Counted from the stretch's first letter, positions 35,101-48,768 are shown. The stretch: 64,000 nucleotides of DNA from Cyclaneusma minus (GCA_037179335.1 JAKZHN010000004.1:1364001-1428000), one strand, 5' to 3'. Program-made: numbers and translations. Notes: generated by a model not told the origin, from the sequence alone.

Positions 35101-38100
35101 CCAACTATCTCTACCTGACATACAACGGTTCTGAGCATGACCTCGACTTCAATGACCACGGAGTCATGGTTCTCGGATCTGGTGTGTACAGAATTGGTTC
35201 TTCTGTGGAGTTCGATTGGTGTTCCGTCAGAGCCATCCGAACCCTTCGTGCTGCTGGTCACAAGACTGTCATGGTCAACTACAACCCCGAGACTGTCAGT
35301 ACTGATTACGATGAGGCGGATCGCTTGTACTTTGAGAACATCAACCTTGAGACGATTCTCGACATCTACCAGACTGAGCAGTCTAAGGGAGTTCTCATTG
35401 CTATGGGTGGCCAGACCCCGAACAACATTGCTCTGCCCCTTCACCGCGCCAACGTCCACATTCTCGGCACTTCTCCAGAGATGATTGACACAGCTGAGAA
35501 CCGTTACAAGTTCTCTCGTATGCTTGACAGAATTGAGGTCGATCAGCCTACCTGGAAGGAGCTGACCAGCTTCGAAGAGGCCAAGGTGTTCTGTGACAAG
35601 GTGTCCTACCCAGTTCTTGTTCGCCCATCTTACGTCTTGTCCGGTGCGGCAATGAACACTGTCTACTCCGAAGCTGATCTGGAAAACTACCTGCAACAAG
35701 CTGCTGAGGTGTCCCGCGAGCACCCAGTCGTCATTACCAAGTACATTGAGAATGCCAAGGAGATTGAGATGGATGCTGTCGCCAAGAACGGAAAGATGAT
35801 CGGTCATTTCATCTCTGAGCATGTGGAAAACGCTGGTGTGCACTCTGGAGATGCCACTCTGATCCTTCCTCCCCAGGATCTTTCGGCCACTACTATCCAG
35901 CGCATCGAGGATGCTACACGCAAGATTGGTGAAGCTCTCAACATCACCGGTCCCTTCAACATCCAATTCATCGCCAAGGACAACGACATCAAGGTCATCG
36001 AGTGTAACGTCCGAGCCTCGCGATCCACACCGTTCGTCTCCAAGGTCATGGGCGTCGACCTGATCGAGATGGCAACCAAAGCCATCATGGACGTCCCAGT
36101 CATGGCCTACCCACCGACCAGCCTCCCCCCCAAATGCGTCGGTGTCAAAGTCCCCCAATTCAGTTTCTCCCGCCTCTCCGGCGCCGACCCCGTTCTCGGC
36201 GTGGAAATGGCCTCCACCGGCGAAGTCGCCTGTTTCGGCGTCGACAAATACGAAGCCTACCTCAAAGCTCTGCTCTCTACCGGCTTCAAGCTGCCCAAGC
36301 GCAACATTCTGCTATCCATTGGTTCTTACAAGGATAAGAAGGAGATGTTGCCTTCGGTTGTTAAGCTGCAAAGATTGGGATACAAGCTTTTTGCTACTGC
36401 GGGGACGGCGGATTATTTGCAGGAACATGGCGTGCCGGTACAGTATTTGGAGATTTTGCAGGATGAGGATGAGCAGAAGAGTGAATACTCGTTGACGCAG
36501 CATCTTGCTAACAACATGATCGATCTCTACATTAATTTGCCGTCTAGCAACCGCTACCGCAGGCCGGCGAATTACATGAGCAAGGGGTACAAGACTCGTC
36601 GAATGGCTGTCGGTAAGTATACCCAAACAATGTATGCACCTCTACCTGTGATGCTAACCGTTCTGGAGATTATCAAACACCATTAGTAACTAATGTCAAG
36701 AACGCCAAAATCCTCGTCGAGGCCATTGCTCGCCACTTCGATCTCGATGTCAGCAACGCCGACTTTCAAACTTCGCACCGCACAGTCATTCTCCCAGGTC
36801 TCATCAACATCGCCGCCTTCGTCCCCGGCGTTGCCACTCGCGACAGCGCCGACTTCCACGCCGTGACCAAAGCATCAGTCGCTGCAGGCTTCACGATGAT
36901 CCGTGTCATGCCGCTTGGTCTTGATGGGAGTGTGACTGATGCTGTGGCGCTCAAGACGGCGCAGCAGAATAGCAAGAGAGGGGCTTTCTGTGACTACAAT
37001 TTCTCGATTGCGGCGACGAGTTGCAATTCGGAGCAGATTGGGCAGGTTACGGGGGAGGTGGGGAGTTTGTGGATTCCGTTTAATCAGTGAGTGGTTCTAT
37101 TTTCTTTCGTTGACTGGGAGGGATGGAGGGCGCTATGAGTGCTTGGGGTGTTGTGAGGGACTGGGGGTGTTCTAAGTTACTGCGGATATTTCGAATTACT
37201 TGCGGTATTTTGAGTCGCTTTGGATATTCCGAGTTCCTTCGAGTATTTCAAATGACTTTGGGTATTCCGAGTATTTTGAGTATTCCCAGTTACTTTGAAT
37301 ATTACAAGGACTTTTGGGGGGTCTAAAGAACTTGGGATATTCCCAATCCCTGGAATTGTTCTCAATCGCGAAACACCAGCTAACATATCACAGTCTGTCC
37401 GACAACATCAGCAAGTCCGCAGCCGTCCAGGCTCACTTCAAGCACTGGCCTTCGCACAAGCCTATCGTCACTGATGCCAAGACCACCGACCTCACCTCCA
37501 TCTTGTTCCTTGCTAGTCTGCACAAGAGAAAGGTCCACGTCACTAGTGTCACCACCAGGGAAGACATCCAACTCATTGCTCTCTCCAAGGAGCAAGGGCT
37601 GAAGGTCACCTGCGATGTTTCTGTCTACTCGCTCTTCTTGTCCCAGAAGGACTACCCAGAATGCACCTTCTTGCCGACGGCTGATGACCAAGCAGCATTG
37701 TGGGAGCACATGGATGTCATCGACGTTTTCTCCATTGGAAGCACCCCATACCAGCTGGCGCACTGTGCGAAGCAAGAGGCGGATCCTACCATGGGTATTG
37801 CTGAGACACTGCCGCTGCTGTTCACTGCAGTCTCTGAAGGCAAGCTCACTGTGGACGACATCAAGTCAAGACTGCATGACAACCCGAAGGAGATCTTCGA
37901 GCTCCATGACCAAGTTGGTGCCTCGGTTGAAATTGTCATCGACAGACCTTACACTATGGAAAGCGGATCACACTGGTCTCACTTTGCCGGAAAGACCATG
38001 CGTGCCTCCGTTCAAAGAGTCAACTTCCAAGACAGGACGGCATGTCTCGACGGCGAGCTGTCCCAGGGCATCCCAGAGGGCAAGGACATGTCCTCTCACC

Positions 38101-39361
38101 TGCTCTCGCCACTCTCCCCTGTGGTGAGACCTACTACGCTCATGTCACCAGTCCTTGGAGCTAGACCAGAGAGCAGCAGTGGTAGGCCCCGACGCGAGTC
38201 TCTGCTCCCTGCCCCGGCAACGCGTTTTGCCAGGGGCCACGTGCTGGATAGCGCCGCCTTCACCCAACAAACTCCACGCCAAATTGCTGCCGGTGCGGAA
38301 GACTACGGCTCTCCCCTTTACCCACAACCCGCGGTGCCTTCCGCTCTCCGATCCCTCATCGCCGACTCTCGCTTTAAGGGCCAACACGTGATCTCTGTCA
38401 ACCAATTCTCTCGCTCTGATCTCCACCACTTGTTCGCCGTCGCCCAGGAAATGCGCAACGGCGTCCAACGCGATGGTGTTCTCGACATCTTGAAGGGTCG
38501 TCTCCTCTGCACGATGTTTTTCGAGCCCTCGACCCGCACCTCCGCCTCCTTCGACGCCGCCATGCAGCGCCTCGGTGGCCGGACCGTCGCCATCACCACG
38601 TCGCACTCGTCCACCGTGAAGGGCGAGTCGCTCCAAGACAGCATCCGCACATTGGGCTGCTACGGCGACGCCATCGTGCTCCGCCACCCCAGCGAAGACT
38701 CCGCCGACATCGCCTCCAAGTTCTCCCCCGTTCCCATCATCAACGGCGGCAACGGCACCAAAGAGCACCCCACGCAAGCCTTCCTCGACCTTTTCACCAT
38801 CCGCGAAGAACTCGGCACCGTCACCGGCCTCACCATCACCTTCACCGGCGACCTCAAGTACGGGCGCACCGTGCACTCGCTCGTCAAACTACTCCAATAC
38901 TACGACGTGAAGATCCAACTCGTGTCTCCCTCCGCTCTCTCCTTGCCTGCAGAGATCCGCCAATTGCTCAAGAATTCTGGACAGTTGCTGGTAGAGAGTT
39001 CGGAGCTCACGAAGGAGATTGTGGCGCGCACGGATGTGCTGTACTGTACGAGAGTGCAGAAGGAGAGGTTTGCGGACTTGGAAGAGTATGAGAGGCTGAA
39101 GGGGGCGTTTGTGGTGGATAATCGGGTGCTGAGGGATGCGAAGAGGCATATGGTTGTTATGCATCCGTTGCCAAGGAATCAGGAGGTGGGCGAGGAGGTG
39201 GATTTTGATGAGAGGGCGGCTTATTTTAGGCAGGTGAGTTGTGATGCTATGATTCCTACCCTGAGAGTGAGAAGTGGAGTGTATGCTGATGGTTTGACAA
39301 ACAGATGCGTTATGGCCTTTATTGCCGCATGGCGCTGTTGGCTTGTGTCATGGCTCCGTAG
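32132..39361 (+). CDS. ura2: Multifunctional pyrimidine synthesis protein (GATase-CPSase / DHOase-like / ATCase)
   Basis: Five exons (32132-32768, 32818-36612, 36669-37086, 37394-39233, 39305-39361) encode 2248 aa. It makes carbamoyl phosphate from glutamine and then carbamoyl aspartate, the first two steps of UMP synthesis, in the cytosol. Domains: glutamine amidotransferase to about 400 (GICLGHQ with Cys near 314, then FHPES); CPSase about 440-1473 (VLGSGGLSIGQAGEFDYSG); DHOase-like about 1475-1850; a linker; ATCase about 1930-2248 (FFEPSTRTSASF, HPTQAF). Fungal homologues have an inactive DHOase domain, with the step done by a separate enzyme; I did not see its usual metal motif. Splices were chosen to restore NLVADVSIKE, MAVDYQTPLVTN, IPFNHLSDNIS and YFRQMRYGLYC. 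UTP feedback is known for the family. Intron 3 is unusually long. Confidence 0.95.
37087..37393 (+). other. Long third intron of ura2 with degenerate repeats
   Basis: The 307-bp intron has a GTGAGT donor and a TATCACAG acceptor. Between about 37180 and 37350 it is built of loose repeats of about 16-20 bp on the theme GGATATTCCGAGTTACTTTG. The other introns of this gene are 49, 56 and 71 bp. Confidence 0.8.
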
Positions 39362-39720
39362 GGTGCTGTGCCTTGCCGTTAGCCCTGCTAGGTCGGTACG
39401 GAGACATTCTTCGAGGGTCGAGAGAGGGTAGGAACGAAAGTGGAGGCAAGACGCAAGACTTCTGCATTCGATCGCCGGCGTTTGGGAAATGGAAAAAAGG
39501 AAATATCCAAAAAATAAAAAGTTTATGGGTGGTTTCAGATCTCGGTTTTCGAGACAACGTGTATGTTTGCGAGGTAGACTGCTAGCTAGCTATAGAGAAT
39601 AGAAACGCAAGTTATACGAGCTGTGTTGTCTGCTGAGTGCGAGGTTTCACTCTGTGCTGACATGAGCCATGGGCCGTGAATCTGGGGATCCGCCAATTTG
39701 CGGGCATTTTGGTAACAGGC
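39362..39720. other. ura2 3' flank
   Basis: No gene is seen. A CACGTG pair (39724-39740) leads into the second array. Confidence 0.5.
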
Positions 39721-41346
39721 AGTCACGTGACTCACGTGTAGATGCTGAGACCAGTCCTAAGAGATCGCGATATCGCTGGGTCGTTTGCGAGGTCATGCGC
39801 TTAGGTACTAATCTCTAGGTTCTGAAATGTGAGGTATAAAAAGCCCAAGACTCCCCTTGACTTTCGACTTTCACTCTCCCAAATTCCGAGGTATCTGTAT
39901 GACGCTCAAACAGCGACGGGCACTGGGATGCTGGGCGCTGCAAGTCTGAACTATTGGCATGTCTGGTTAGCAGGTTTTCACTGCTGTACTTTGGTTGTTC
40001 GTTGTGGAAACTTGTGTGGTGGTTCTTTAGCCGTGAGATGTGAATACGTGGACAGTCGGAGGAGATGGCGGTAGGTGTGTGGAACGGTGGTAAGGGGGGT
40101 GAGGTGACGGTTGATGGAGGTATTGGTGGTGGAAAGGGATTGAGCTTTGTCATTCGATGGTGCTAGGGTTTTGTGTCGGTGGTCACGTGTTTTAGCTTCG
40201 TATTGCGCGGTTTTGGAGCGATACGCTTGGGAGTTTGGGATGTAGGGTATAAATATCTCGTGGGTTCTGCCTGTTCTCTTCTCTTCTCAAGAATCCATAC
40301 GTTCGAAGGCCAGATGGATGATGGCATCACTTGGTGACTTTCAGTCTGTGAGCTTTGTGAAGTTAGAAGTGAGAAGCTGCAAGGCTGCGTGGTGTGTGGG
40401 CGGTAGGTTCTGGCTGCTATTGCTTTGCGGCTGGACAGATCTAGTGTGAATTTTTGGGATTTTTGATGCGAGAGTGCGAGAGTGAGTTGACAGTAGAGCG
40501 GAGATATGGCGGTAAAGCTTGTTTGCTCTTCTGGCCATCTCGACACTTTCGTAGTACAATGCGTAGATCACGTGGCCACACTTCCTTGTTCTTAGACTGA
40601 AGACACTGGGCTTGTGGGGTATAAATATCTTAGTAGTCTGCCTCTTGTTTCTTTTCCAAAATCCATTCACCACAACACAATCTTTACCAATGTACATTGT
40701 GACTTCTGTGAGCTTCTTAATGCCAAACCAAACACGCAAAAGCACTCCCGGCTTGCACCTGTAGATCTTGGCTGCTGTCGCTTTACTTTCTGGCGAGATC
40801 TAGTATGACTTTCTTTGGACGTTTCAGGGGCGAGAGGGTGAGGGTGGGATGACGGTAGATATGGATAACAGTGGCAGGGCTTGTTTGCTCCTTTGGCTGT
40901 TTCGACACTGTCGTAGCTCAAATCCGTAGATCACGTGGTCAGCATTCCTTAGATGTTCTTAGACTAAAGACACTGGGCTTGTGGGGTATAAATATGTCCT
41001 GGGGTTCCCTCCTCTCTTTTCTTCCAAGCATGCGATATCATACGAAAGCCTTGAATGGTGTCTTGAGTGAGCTTTGTGAAATCTTGGAAGTTGAAGATCT
41101 GCTTGAAGAATAGGAGGTACATTTTCAATTCTGAATGCTATCTCTTTACTTTCTGGAGGTAGATTTAGTGCGACTTCTCGGAGGTTTATGGGGTGAGAGG
41201 GCGAGAGTGGGATGACGGTAGATATAGGTGACGGTGGTAGGGCTTGTTTGCTCTTCTAGCCGTCCAATACTACCATAGCGCCGATTCGTAGATCATGTGG
41301 TCGGCCTTTCCCGCTTCCAAATAGGAGATCCTGCGTCTGCGAGATA
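39721..41346 (+). repeat. Second promoter-like array, left part (subfamily C)
   Basis: TATA boxes at 39835, 40248, 40620 and 40987, and a split one at 41344; spacing 357-413 bp. Core: GGGGTATAAATATCTCGTGG, then TTCCCTCTTCTCTTTTCTTCC. CACGTG lies 51-64 bp before TATA in the units from 40248 to 40987. The transcribed part shares GTGAGCTTTGTGAAG and GCTGCTGTCGCTTTACTTTC. Upstream of CACGTG are repeated TGACGGTAG boxes, which on the other strand read CTACCGTCA, close to the CTGCTGTCA of the first array. No conserved ORF. Confidence 0.85.
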
Positions 41347-41546
41347 TATATGGTCTAGTTTATCACATGCAGGAAACGAGAAAAGATAATCAAAAATCAA
41401 TATATTGCAGGGCATAGCCAGCGAAACTGGCTGTTTAAATGCCAAAAAGGCTTTTTAAGCAAAGCCCATATAGCTAGCAGCATATAATTGCCATTGCAGC
41501 TTTTAAAAACTAAAATAGCTAGCTCCGTCCGGCTAAAGCTATATAA
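41347..41546. repeat. TG..CA-type direct repeat, copy 1
   Basis: This segment matches 41763-41820 joined to 47814-47950, once element A and its target duplication are taken out. Shared landmarks are TCTAGTTTATCACATGCAGG against TCTAATTTATTATATGCAAA, and ATATAGCTAGCAGCATATAA against ATATAGCTAGCGGTATATAA. Differences are mostly C/T and G/A. The pair could be LTRs of about 200 bp around a 220-bp interior, as in a TRIM element, but no flanking duplication was found. Confidence 0.5.
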
Positions 41547-41820
41547 GTAGACTAAAACTAAATATAAAGCGGAAAAAAAATAAAAGCTATAGCTAATTGT
41601 AATCTCTGCCTTAAAGCTATAAAAATCTTAAAGCTGGTATTGCAAAAATTTCTTATAATTCAATAAAATTGCGGCCCTATATTGCTAGCTACGCTAATTA
41701 AATAAATTTCTAATTAATAGCCAATTTTACCAAATTATATAACAATTAGCTATTCTTCTACTATATATTAATATTATATAATCTAATTTATTATATGCAA
41801 AAGAAAAGAGAATTAATATA

Positions 41821-42006
41821 TATGACGGCCCCGGACCAGCTCTCGTCGGCTAGCCAGCCGAGAGAGCCCTAATAATCCATGCGCTATATAATCACTAAAT
41901 TTAGTTTTTACAATAGCAAAAAAGCTTTTTTTTTATAACAATTAATATTTATTAATAATAGTCTATATTTTAGCCTTGGCTAAAATCCCGGACCTAGCTC
42001 GTAGTA
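41821..42006 (+). repeat. 5' LTR of element A
   Basis: About 186 bp. By hand alignment it differs from the 3' LTR at about 39 positions, all but about one being transitions, plus a small indel. Confidence 0.85.
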
Positions 42007-45000
42007 ATTTAATTGCTATTATTTATTTTTTTATTTTTTATTATTTATCCCTTAATTTAAATAGATTTAGATTATTAGCTTTGCAATAAAGGCCCAGCGA
42101 TTATTTTTTTAGTTTTTTATAATAATTATAATAGCAATTTTTAAATTTTCAATAATCGCTTTTAATAAAGTGCTGTTTTTAAAGCCAAAGCTAAAAATAA
42201 ATTAAAAGCCCTATATTAATAGCTTTTAGAAATAAATACCCATTTTCAAAAGCCTAAAATATTTAATATATTAAAAATGCTTAATGGCTTTAATAAAAAC
42301 AATTTTTAAATGCGGCCTAAAATAAATTATAATAAATTTTATATTTTCTGCTTTGCCGTTTATAAAATTAAAAAGGCTTTTGGCCCCTTTGCAGTTTAAT
42401 TCCAGCATTTTATTAATGCCAATAAACTTTGCAAAATCGCCGCTAATTATATCGCCGTAAATAATAATAATAGCAATAAAAAGCTTTTAGGCAATAATTC
42501 TAGTAATAATAATAGTTCTTTTGGCTTTTAAAATAACAATTTATATTAGCTCCGCTTTTTTATTAAATTTTACCGTTTTAAAAAGCTTTTTAATTTTAAT
42601 AGGCTTAATAATAATTTTAGGCTTAAATTTAAAAATCAATATATTGCTATAAAAAACAAATTAATTATTAACGCCAATTATTTTTCTATTACTGCTGCTG
42701 CTATAATTTATATTATATTTTAAATTAAAAAAAAAGCCAATCATATTTTTTAGCTTTGCTATAATATTTTTAAAAAAAATCCTGTTACAACCAAAAAAAC
42801 AATATATAATTTTCTTTGCGTTTATTTTAATCTTTTTATTAAGCGTAATAATATTCGCCGTTTTTATTTAATTTATTATATATATTAAAATAAGGAATTT
42901 AAAATCTTTTTTGCAAATTTTTGTTATAATGCTTAATTAAATAGTATATTTAATACTAATATTTATAAAGATTTTTTAATTTGATTTTTTCCTATTTTAA
43001 TATACGCAATTGCAAGCATTTTTTATATTTGCAAAATTTTAAAAGAAACTAAAATTTTATGTTATAATGCCATTTATATATTGGCTATTTATACTAAAAT
43101 GTATTTTTTAAAGAAATGCAAATTTAATTTTACTAATTGCAATAATAGAAATAAAGAAAATAATTAATATAATATAAATAATTCCAATTGCTTTATAAAA
43201 GACTAAAACGACCGGCAAAATTAAAATTTTGGATTTAATTATAAAAACTATTAAAAACGGCCTTATAAAAAATATTATTAGGGCAATTATAAAAACTTCC
43301 AGCAATTTAAGAACAATAAAAAGAAAGGTTTATTTACGGCCAATACGATAAATGCAATAATATTAAATATTAGGCTTTTAAATATTTTAAATTTAATAAG
43401 CCTATTAAAAAAAAATCTATTAATTAAATTAATTTTAATTTTAATTACCATTTAACTTTTGAATTTTTTTAAAAAAACAATGCCTAGGGGATTTTTTTAG
43501 GCAAGTTTGCTAATTTAATTAATATAATATTAATAAATTTGGCTAATTATATTGGTAATAAAGAATTTTTAATATTATATATATTAAAAATTTAAATTTT
43601 TTAAATTAATACAATGCTTTTATTAATAATAAAGCTTAATTATTGAATTTTATAAATACCAATACAATTAAAGCTATTTTTGGCCCTAAAATATTTATTT
43701 AATAGCTAAATAAATTAATATTATTCCGCAAATTTAATGCAAATGGCAAAAAATTTATTATTATTTAAAATGTTTTATTATTAATTTGGGAATTTAAAAT
43801 TTAAAATTTAAAATTAAATAGTAATAATAGCATTAAGTGCTGCTAAATTTTTATAATTGCAAAATTTATTAATTTTATAAATTTAATAGCAAAAGTAAGC
43901 GCTTTAGCATAAAAAGAATAAAAATTTAAAAAGGCGAATTAAATCTGGTGGTAAATAAAAAAATTAAAGCGGAGCTTTTTTTTAAAATATTTAAAAAAGT
44001 GATTTTTGCGTTTAAAATAGCGTCTATATAATATATTGCAATGCGCAAAATCTTTAAATTTATAAAGCAAAAATTAGCTAATAATAGCTTTGTATTTATT
44101 AAATTAAAATTTATTTTTTATAAAAAGGCAATTAAATTTTTTCCGCATATTGAAATTTATTAAATTAGCGCTAAAAATATAAAGCGCAATTTTTTAAAAA
44201 TTTAAAAAAAAGAAAAAAGAAAAAAAAATGCTTTTTATATACTATTAAAAAAATTATTGCTTTTAAAAAGCCTTAAAAGCTTTTTAATAAAAAAATTATT
44301 AAAATGGCGATTGCCACGCTATTTGAATTTTTAATACTATAAATCTCTTAAAACAGCTTTTAAATTCTTATTATTATATGGTTTTTATAATATAAAAATT
44401 AAATTAAAAAGCCCAAAATTTCCATTAAGCTATTTTTTATTATATTTTATATTAATAAAAGAATTTTATATTATAAAAAATTATTTAAAAAAAGCTTAAT
44501 AAAGGGATTTATTAAATTAATTTTTAATTGTTTTTGCAATTTTTATTTTATTTATTAAAAAATTTAAAAGCGGGTTTTATTTTTATATAAATTATTGCAA
44601 GTTTAATAAAATTTTTTGCAAAAATAAATATTCGCTGTTTTTATTTAAAAAGAATTAATTTAGCAAAATTAAATATTTTATTAAGCTTAATATTAAATAA
44701 GCATTTTACTGTAATTATTTAAAAAAAGCCAGTAAGTAATTTATAATTTTTAAATTTATTATAAAATATTTTAATATAATATATTGTTTTTTAAATTTAT
44801 TAATAAATTTGCTATTCTTTAGCGGTATATTAATTAAATCTTTTTAAGTTTTTTAAATAAAATTTATATAGCATTAATTAATAATATTTTAGTTTATATT
44901 AATAAGACTTTTGAATAGTATTATTAAAATATTATTGCTATTATAAATTGCTTAATTAAAGCTAATTTATAAATAAATATTAAAGAATATAGGTTTAATA

Positions 45001-47619
45001 TTATAAAAACCAAATATTTAGGCTATATTATTTTTTCTAGCAATATTTAAATAAATTTAAATAAAGTTTAAGCGATAAAAAATTAGCAATGCTTTAAAAA
45101 AATCCTTTTTTTAAAAAAAGTTTGCAATTTTTTTTAATTTTTTTTTAAAAATTATAATAAATTAGCTAAGCCTTTAATTTAGTTTACCAAAAAAAAGCTA
45201 TATTTAAAGATAAATTAATATTTGCTAAAACTCTTTTTTAGCCTTTAAAGCGGCTTTGCTATTAACATTTATTTTAGCTTTTTTTAATTTCGATTATAAA
45301 AATTGGCTTAAAATAAATGCTTTAAATAAAATAATAACAAAAATTTATTTTCAAAAGAATTTTAATAAATAGCGTTTAATAGGTTATTTCTTTAAAATTA
45401 TAAATAAATATTAATTAAATTATAATATTTATAATAAAAAAATATTAGCCATTATTCAATTATTTGTTTATTAATATATTTATTTATTGGGTTTTTTTTA
45501 AAAAAAATTAAATTATTAATAACTATAAATTATTAAAATGGTTTATAATTATTAAAATTTTAAAAACTAGGCAAGCTAAATAATAAAAATAAAAATAAAA
45601 ATTATATTAAATATAAGCTTGGTATAATTAATAAAATTGATTTTTTTATATAAAAAAATAAAAATATAATTAATATAAAAGCCTTAAAATTAATATATTC
45701 GCATGGTATTTCTTTTGCTAATAAAATGATTTAGTTCCAAAACTTTTAAGAATTTTTAATTTAAAAGTATAGTATTATTAATATTTATTTCAGCAATTTA
45801 AATAAAGCTAATTAATAAGCTATTAATTGCCAATTAAAAAGCGAATAATATTTTTTTTGAAAAATATTGTAAAAAAGCAAAATCTATAATAAAAAAATCT
45901 CGAATGTATTAAATCGCCGCAATAAAATATGCAAAATAACTTTATATTTAAAAATGGCCAATTAATTATACCTGCTATAGGGAATTTTTAAATTAAAATA
46001 ATTGCTAAAATTTATAATATTATTTAAATGATTTATTTTAGCAAAACTAAAATTTGTTAATTATTTAAAAAATATTATTAATGTCCAAATTAAATATAAA
46101 ATATAAATTAATATATTAGAAATTATTGAATTTGTATAAAAATAAAAACTTTTAAAAGTAAAATTTCAATTTTTTTAATTTATTTTCAATTTTTCAATAT
46201 TTTTGGTAATATATAATAATAAATTTCTATTGTATATTTAAAAATAAAAATGGCTATAATATAATTATAATTACAATTTGCAAATTAAATAAAAAAGTTT
46301 TTTATATATTATATTATTAAATAATTAATATTTAAAAAGCTGTAAAAAAAATTATTTTATAATTTTAAAAATTTTAAAAATTATAAAAATTATTATTTCG
46401 AATTAAGAAATCCAATTTGTTTTTGCCTTTTAGCAAAAGTTTATAAAATCTTTCAATATAGCTATTTATCGTGTTTTAGCCTATTAGCTATAAATTAATA
46501 ATTAAATTAAAATTGCCAATATTATTTTTGATTTCCGCCTCATATTTTCAATTAATTAATTTTAAAACAATTAAATATTTTTTTTTCTATTAATACTGCT
46601 GCCGCCGCTGTTTTTTATAAATTAATAAATATATTTTTAATTAAAATAAAAATAGGCTATAAACCTTAAATAATTTTTAATTGGAATATTTTTAAATTTG
46701 CAAATTTCAATCAAGCCTTTAATTAAAAAAATACTATAGCTAAATAATGCTAAATTTATTATTACTAAAAAATAGCTAGAAATATTATATAATTAGCGCA
46801 ATAGCTGCAAAAAACCTAAATTCATAAGCGCCGGTAATTAGTTAATTTTAAAAAATACAATTATATTTATTTAAATATTAAATATTAAAAATTAGTAAAA
46901 TCCAATTGTAAATTAAGCAATAAAATAATAGGGCTTTATAAAATTGTTAAAAAAATGCCTTTAAATTAAACCTTTTTTCAGCTATAAATATTTATTTTAT
47001 TATATATTTAAATAAATTTTATTTAGCAAATATAAATTTATTATTTAGCTAAAAATTAAATTTAAAATTGCCAGCAATTATAAATAAAGCTATAAAATAG
47101 GAAATTTATAATACTTTACATTTTTATATATATTATAGGATTTTGTAATATACAATTAATTAAGAATTAATTTATAATTTATAATTTTAAATGGTATTTA
47201 TAATCGGATTTTAAATATACCCTTGTAAAATTTAGGGAGTTTTATAATTGCTATTTTTTTTAAAAAGCTTATAAAATAAAAAGCCCGAAATAAAGCAGCT
47301 GAATTAAATAATAAAGCTAGAAATTTATTGGAAATAAACGGCTAATTATATTGCTAAGCAATATTATTTTAAAAGCCTAGTATAATATAGTTTAAATATT
47401 TCAATTTAGTATATAATAAATGCTATAATATAATATATTAAGCGTGCCGTTAATTATAATACAAAAAGGGCCAATTTTTAAAAATAGCGTTGAAAAGAAT
47501 TTTAATTGGATTTTTATGGTTTTTTGTTTTTTTTATTTATATATATATTTAGGATTTGGCTTAAAACCAAATTAATTGCTTTTAAAACTCGAGGCAAGCC
47601 TTATGCGAAAAGGGGGTAT

Positions 47620-47808
47620 TGTGACGGCTCCGGACCAGTTTTTATTAGCTAGCTAGCCGAAAAAGCTTTAATAGTTTATACGCTATATATTTACCAAATT
47701 TAGTTTTTATAATAGCAGGAGAGCCTTTTTCTCCTTATAGCAATTAACACCTATTAATAATGGTTTATATCCTAGCCTTGGCTAAAATCCCGGACCTAGC
47801 TTGTGATA
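47620..47808 (+). repeat. 3' LTR of element A
   Basis: About 189 bp, starting TGTGACGGCTCCGGACC and directly preceded by GCGAAAAGGGGGTAT, a polypurine tract. Confidence 0.85.
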
Positions 47809-48598
47809 ATATATTATAAAATATAGCTAGTAAAATTGGCTATTTTAATATTAAAAAAACTTTTTAAATAAAACCTATATAGCTAGCGGTATATAATCGC
47901 CATTGCGGCTTTTAGAAATTAAAACAGCCAGCTTTATTCGGCCACATCCAAATAAAACGCTAAAGGCTATATTTAAAAAAAAAGAAATTGGCAAAAATAT
48001 TTTGTTTTTGCTTTTTCTATTTAAAAAAACAAAAAGCGATTTATAAAAAAGCAAAGGCTTAATTAAAATCTTAAATTTAAATTATATTTATAATAGCACT
48101 TTATTGTATTAAAATTATAGTAATTTATGTATTAAATTTTAAATTTTAATATATTTATATTAATTGCATAAAAAGCGTTTTTTTTATAAATACTATAATT
48201 AATAAAAAAAAAATAATTAAAAACGCTAAAAAAGCAAAAACGGTTTTTAATTATAAAAATATAGCAATTACAATTATAAATTCCAATTAAATAATAAAAA
48301 CATAATATATAAAAAAATTAAAAATAAAATTAAAAACAGTCCAAAAAGCGGTAATTAAATAAATTTTAATATCAATTGCTATAAAAACCATGCTAATTTC
48401 CTAATATCTTTTATTGGCTTTATTATTAAAAAAAAATAGCATTTTTATTATTATTTGCAAATACTATATATTAGCGCTGCATGTTTTACTTTTTAAATTT
48501 TTGCTAATTTTTAATATAAAATTATTTTTTAATTATTAATTTATTAATTTTAAATATTTCCATTTAGTTTATTTTAAATATATTATTATTTATAGATT

Positions 48599-48768
48599 TA
48601 TTATCACGGCGCAAAATAGGGATCAGGTAATAATAACGTTATTATGCAAAGAATTAAAGGTATTCTCGAAGCTTTCTATTTATAATATCTATAGGCTTGG
48701 CGCCTAGGGCATGCAGAAACCAAAGGGGCACATGCTTATAGGCCTATAGAATTTATACCGCGATATTA
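48599..48768 (+). repeat. Putative 5' LTR of a second RIP-degraded element
   Basis: A small GC-richer island bounded by TATTATCACGG and CCGCGATATTA, imperfect inverted ends. It contains GGCTTGGCGCCTAGGGCATG. The sequence that follows (48769 on) resembles the post-LTR leader at 59280: both have TCCC, TTTRAAYYGCTATT and TTTTAAATAGCGCYAGAAAAT, which supports a 5' LTR. No matching 3' LTR was found before 55925. Confidence 0.55.

Larger units (their letters stand above)
41821..47808 (+). mobile_element. LTR retrotransposon A, RIP-degraded (Gypsy-like by inference)
   Basis: LTRs at 41821-42006 and 47620-47808 share CCGGACCAG, CCTTGGCTAAAATCCCGGAC and CTAGCT landmarks. The second starts TGTGACGG and the first TATGACGG, one RIP-type change apart. 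Both flanks carry ATATA (41816-41820 and 47809-47813), a 5-bp target duplication. A purine tract AAAAGGGGG lies just before the right LTR. Total length 5.99 kb. The interior has no surviving long frame, so superfamily is inferred from size and LTR style only. It inserted into an older repeat whose two halves rejoin when A is removed. Confidence 0.85.

Noticed and set aside
34074..36158. 694-codon minus-strand ORF within ura2
   Set aside because: Shadow of the conserved CPSase coding sequence on the opposite strand; its residues make no known fold.
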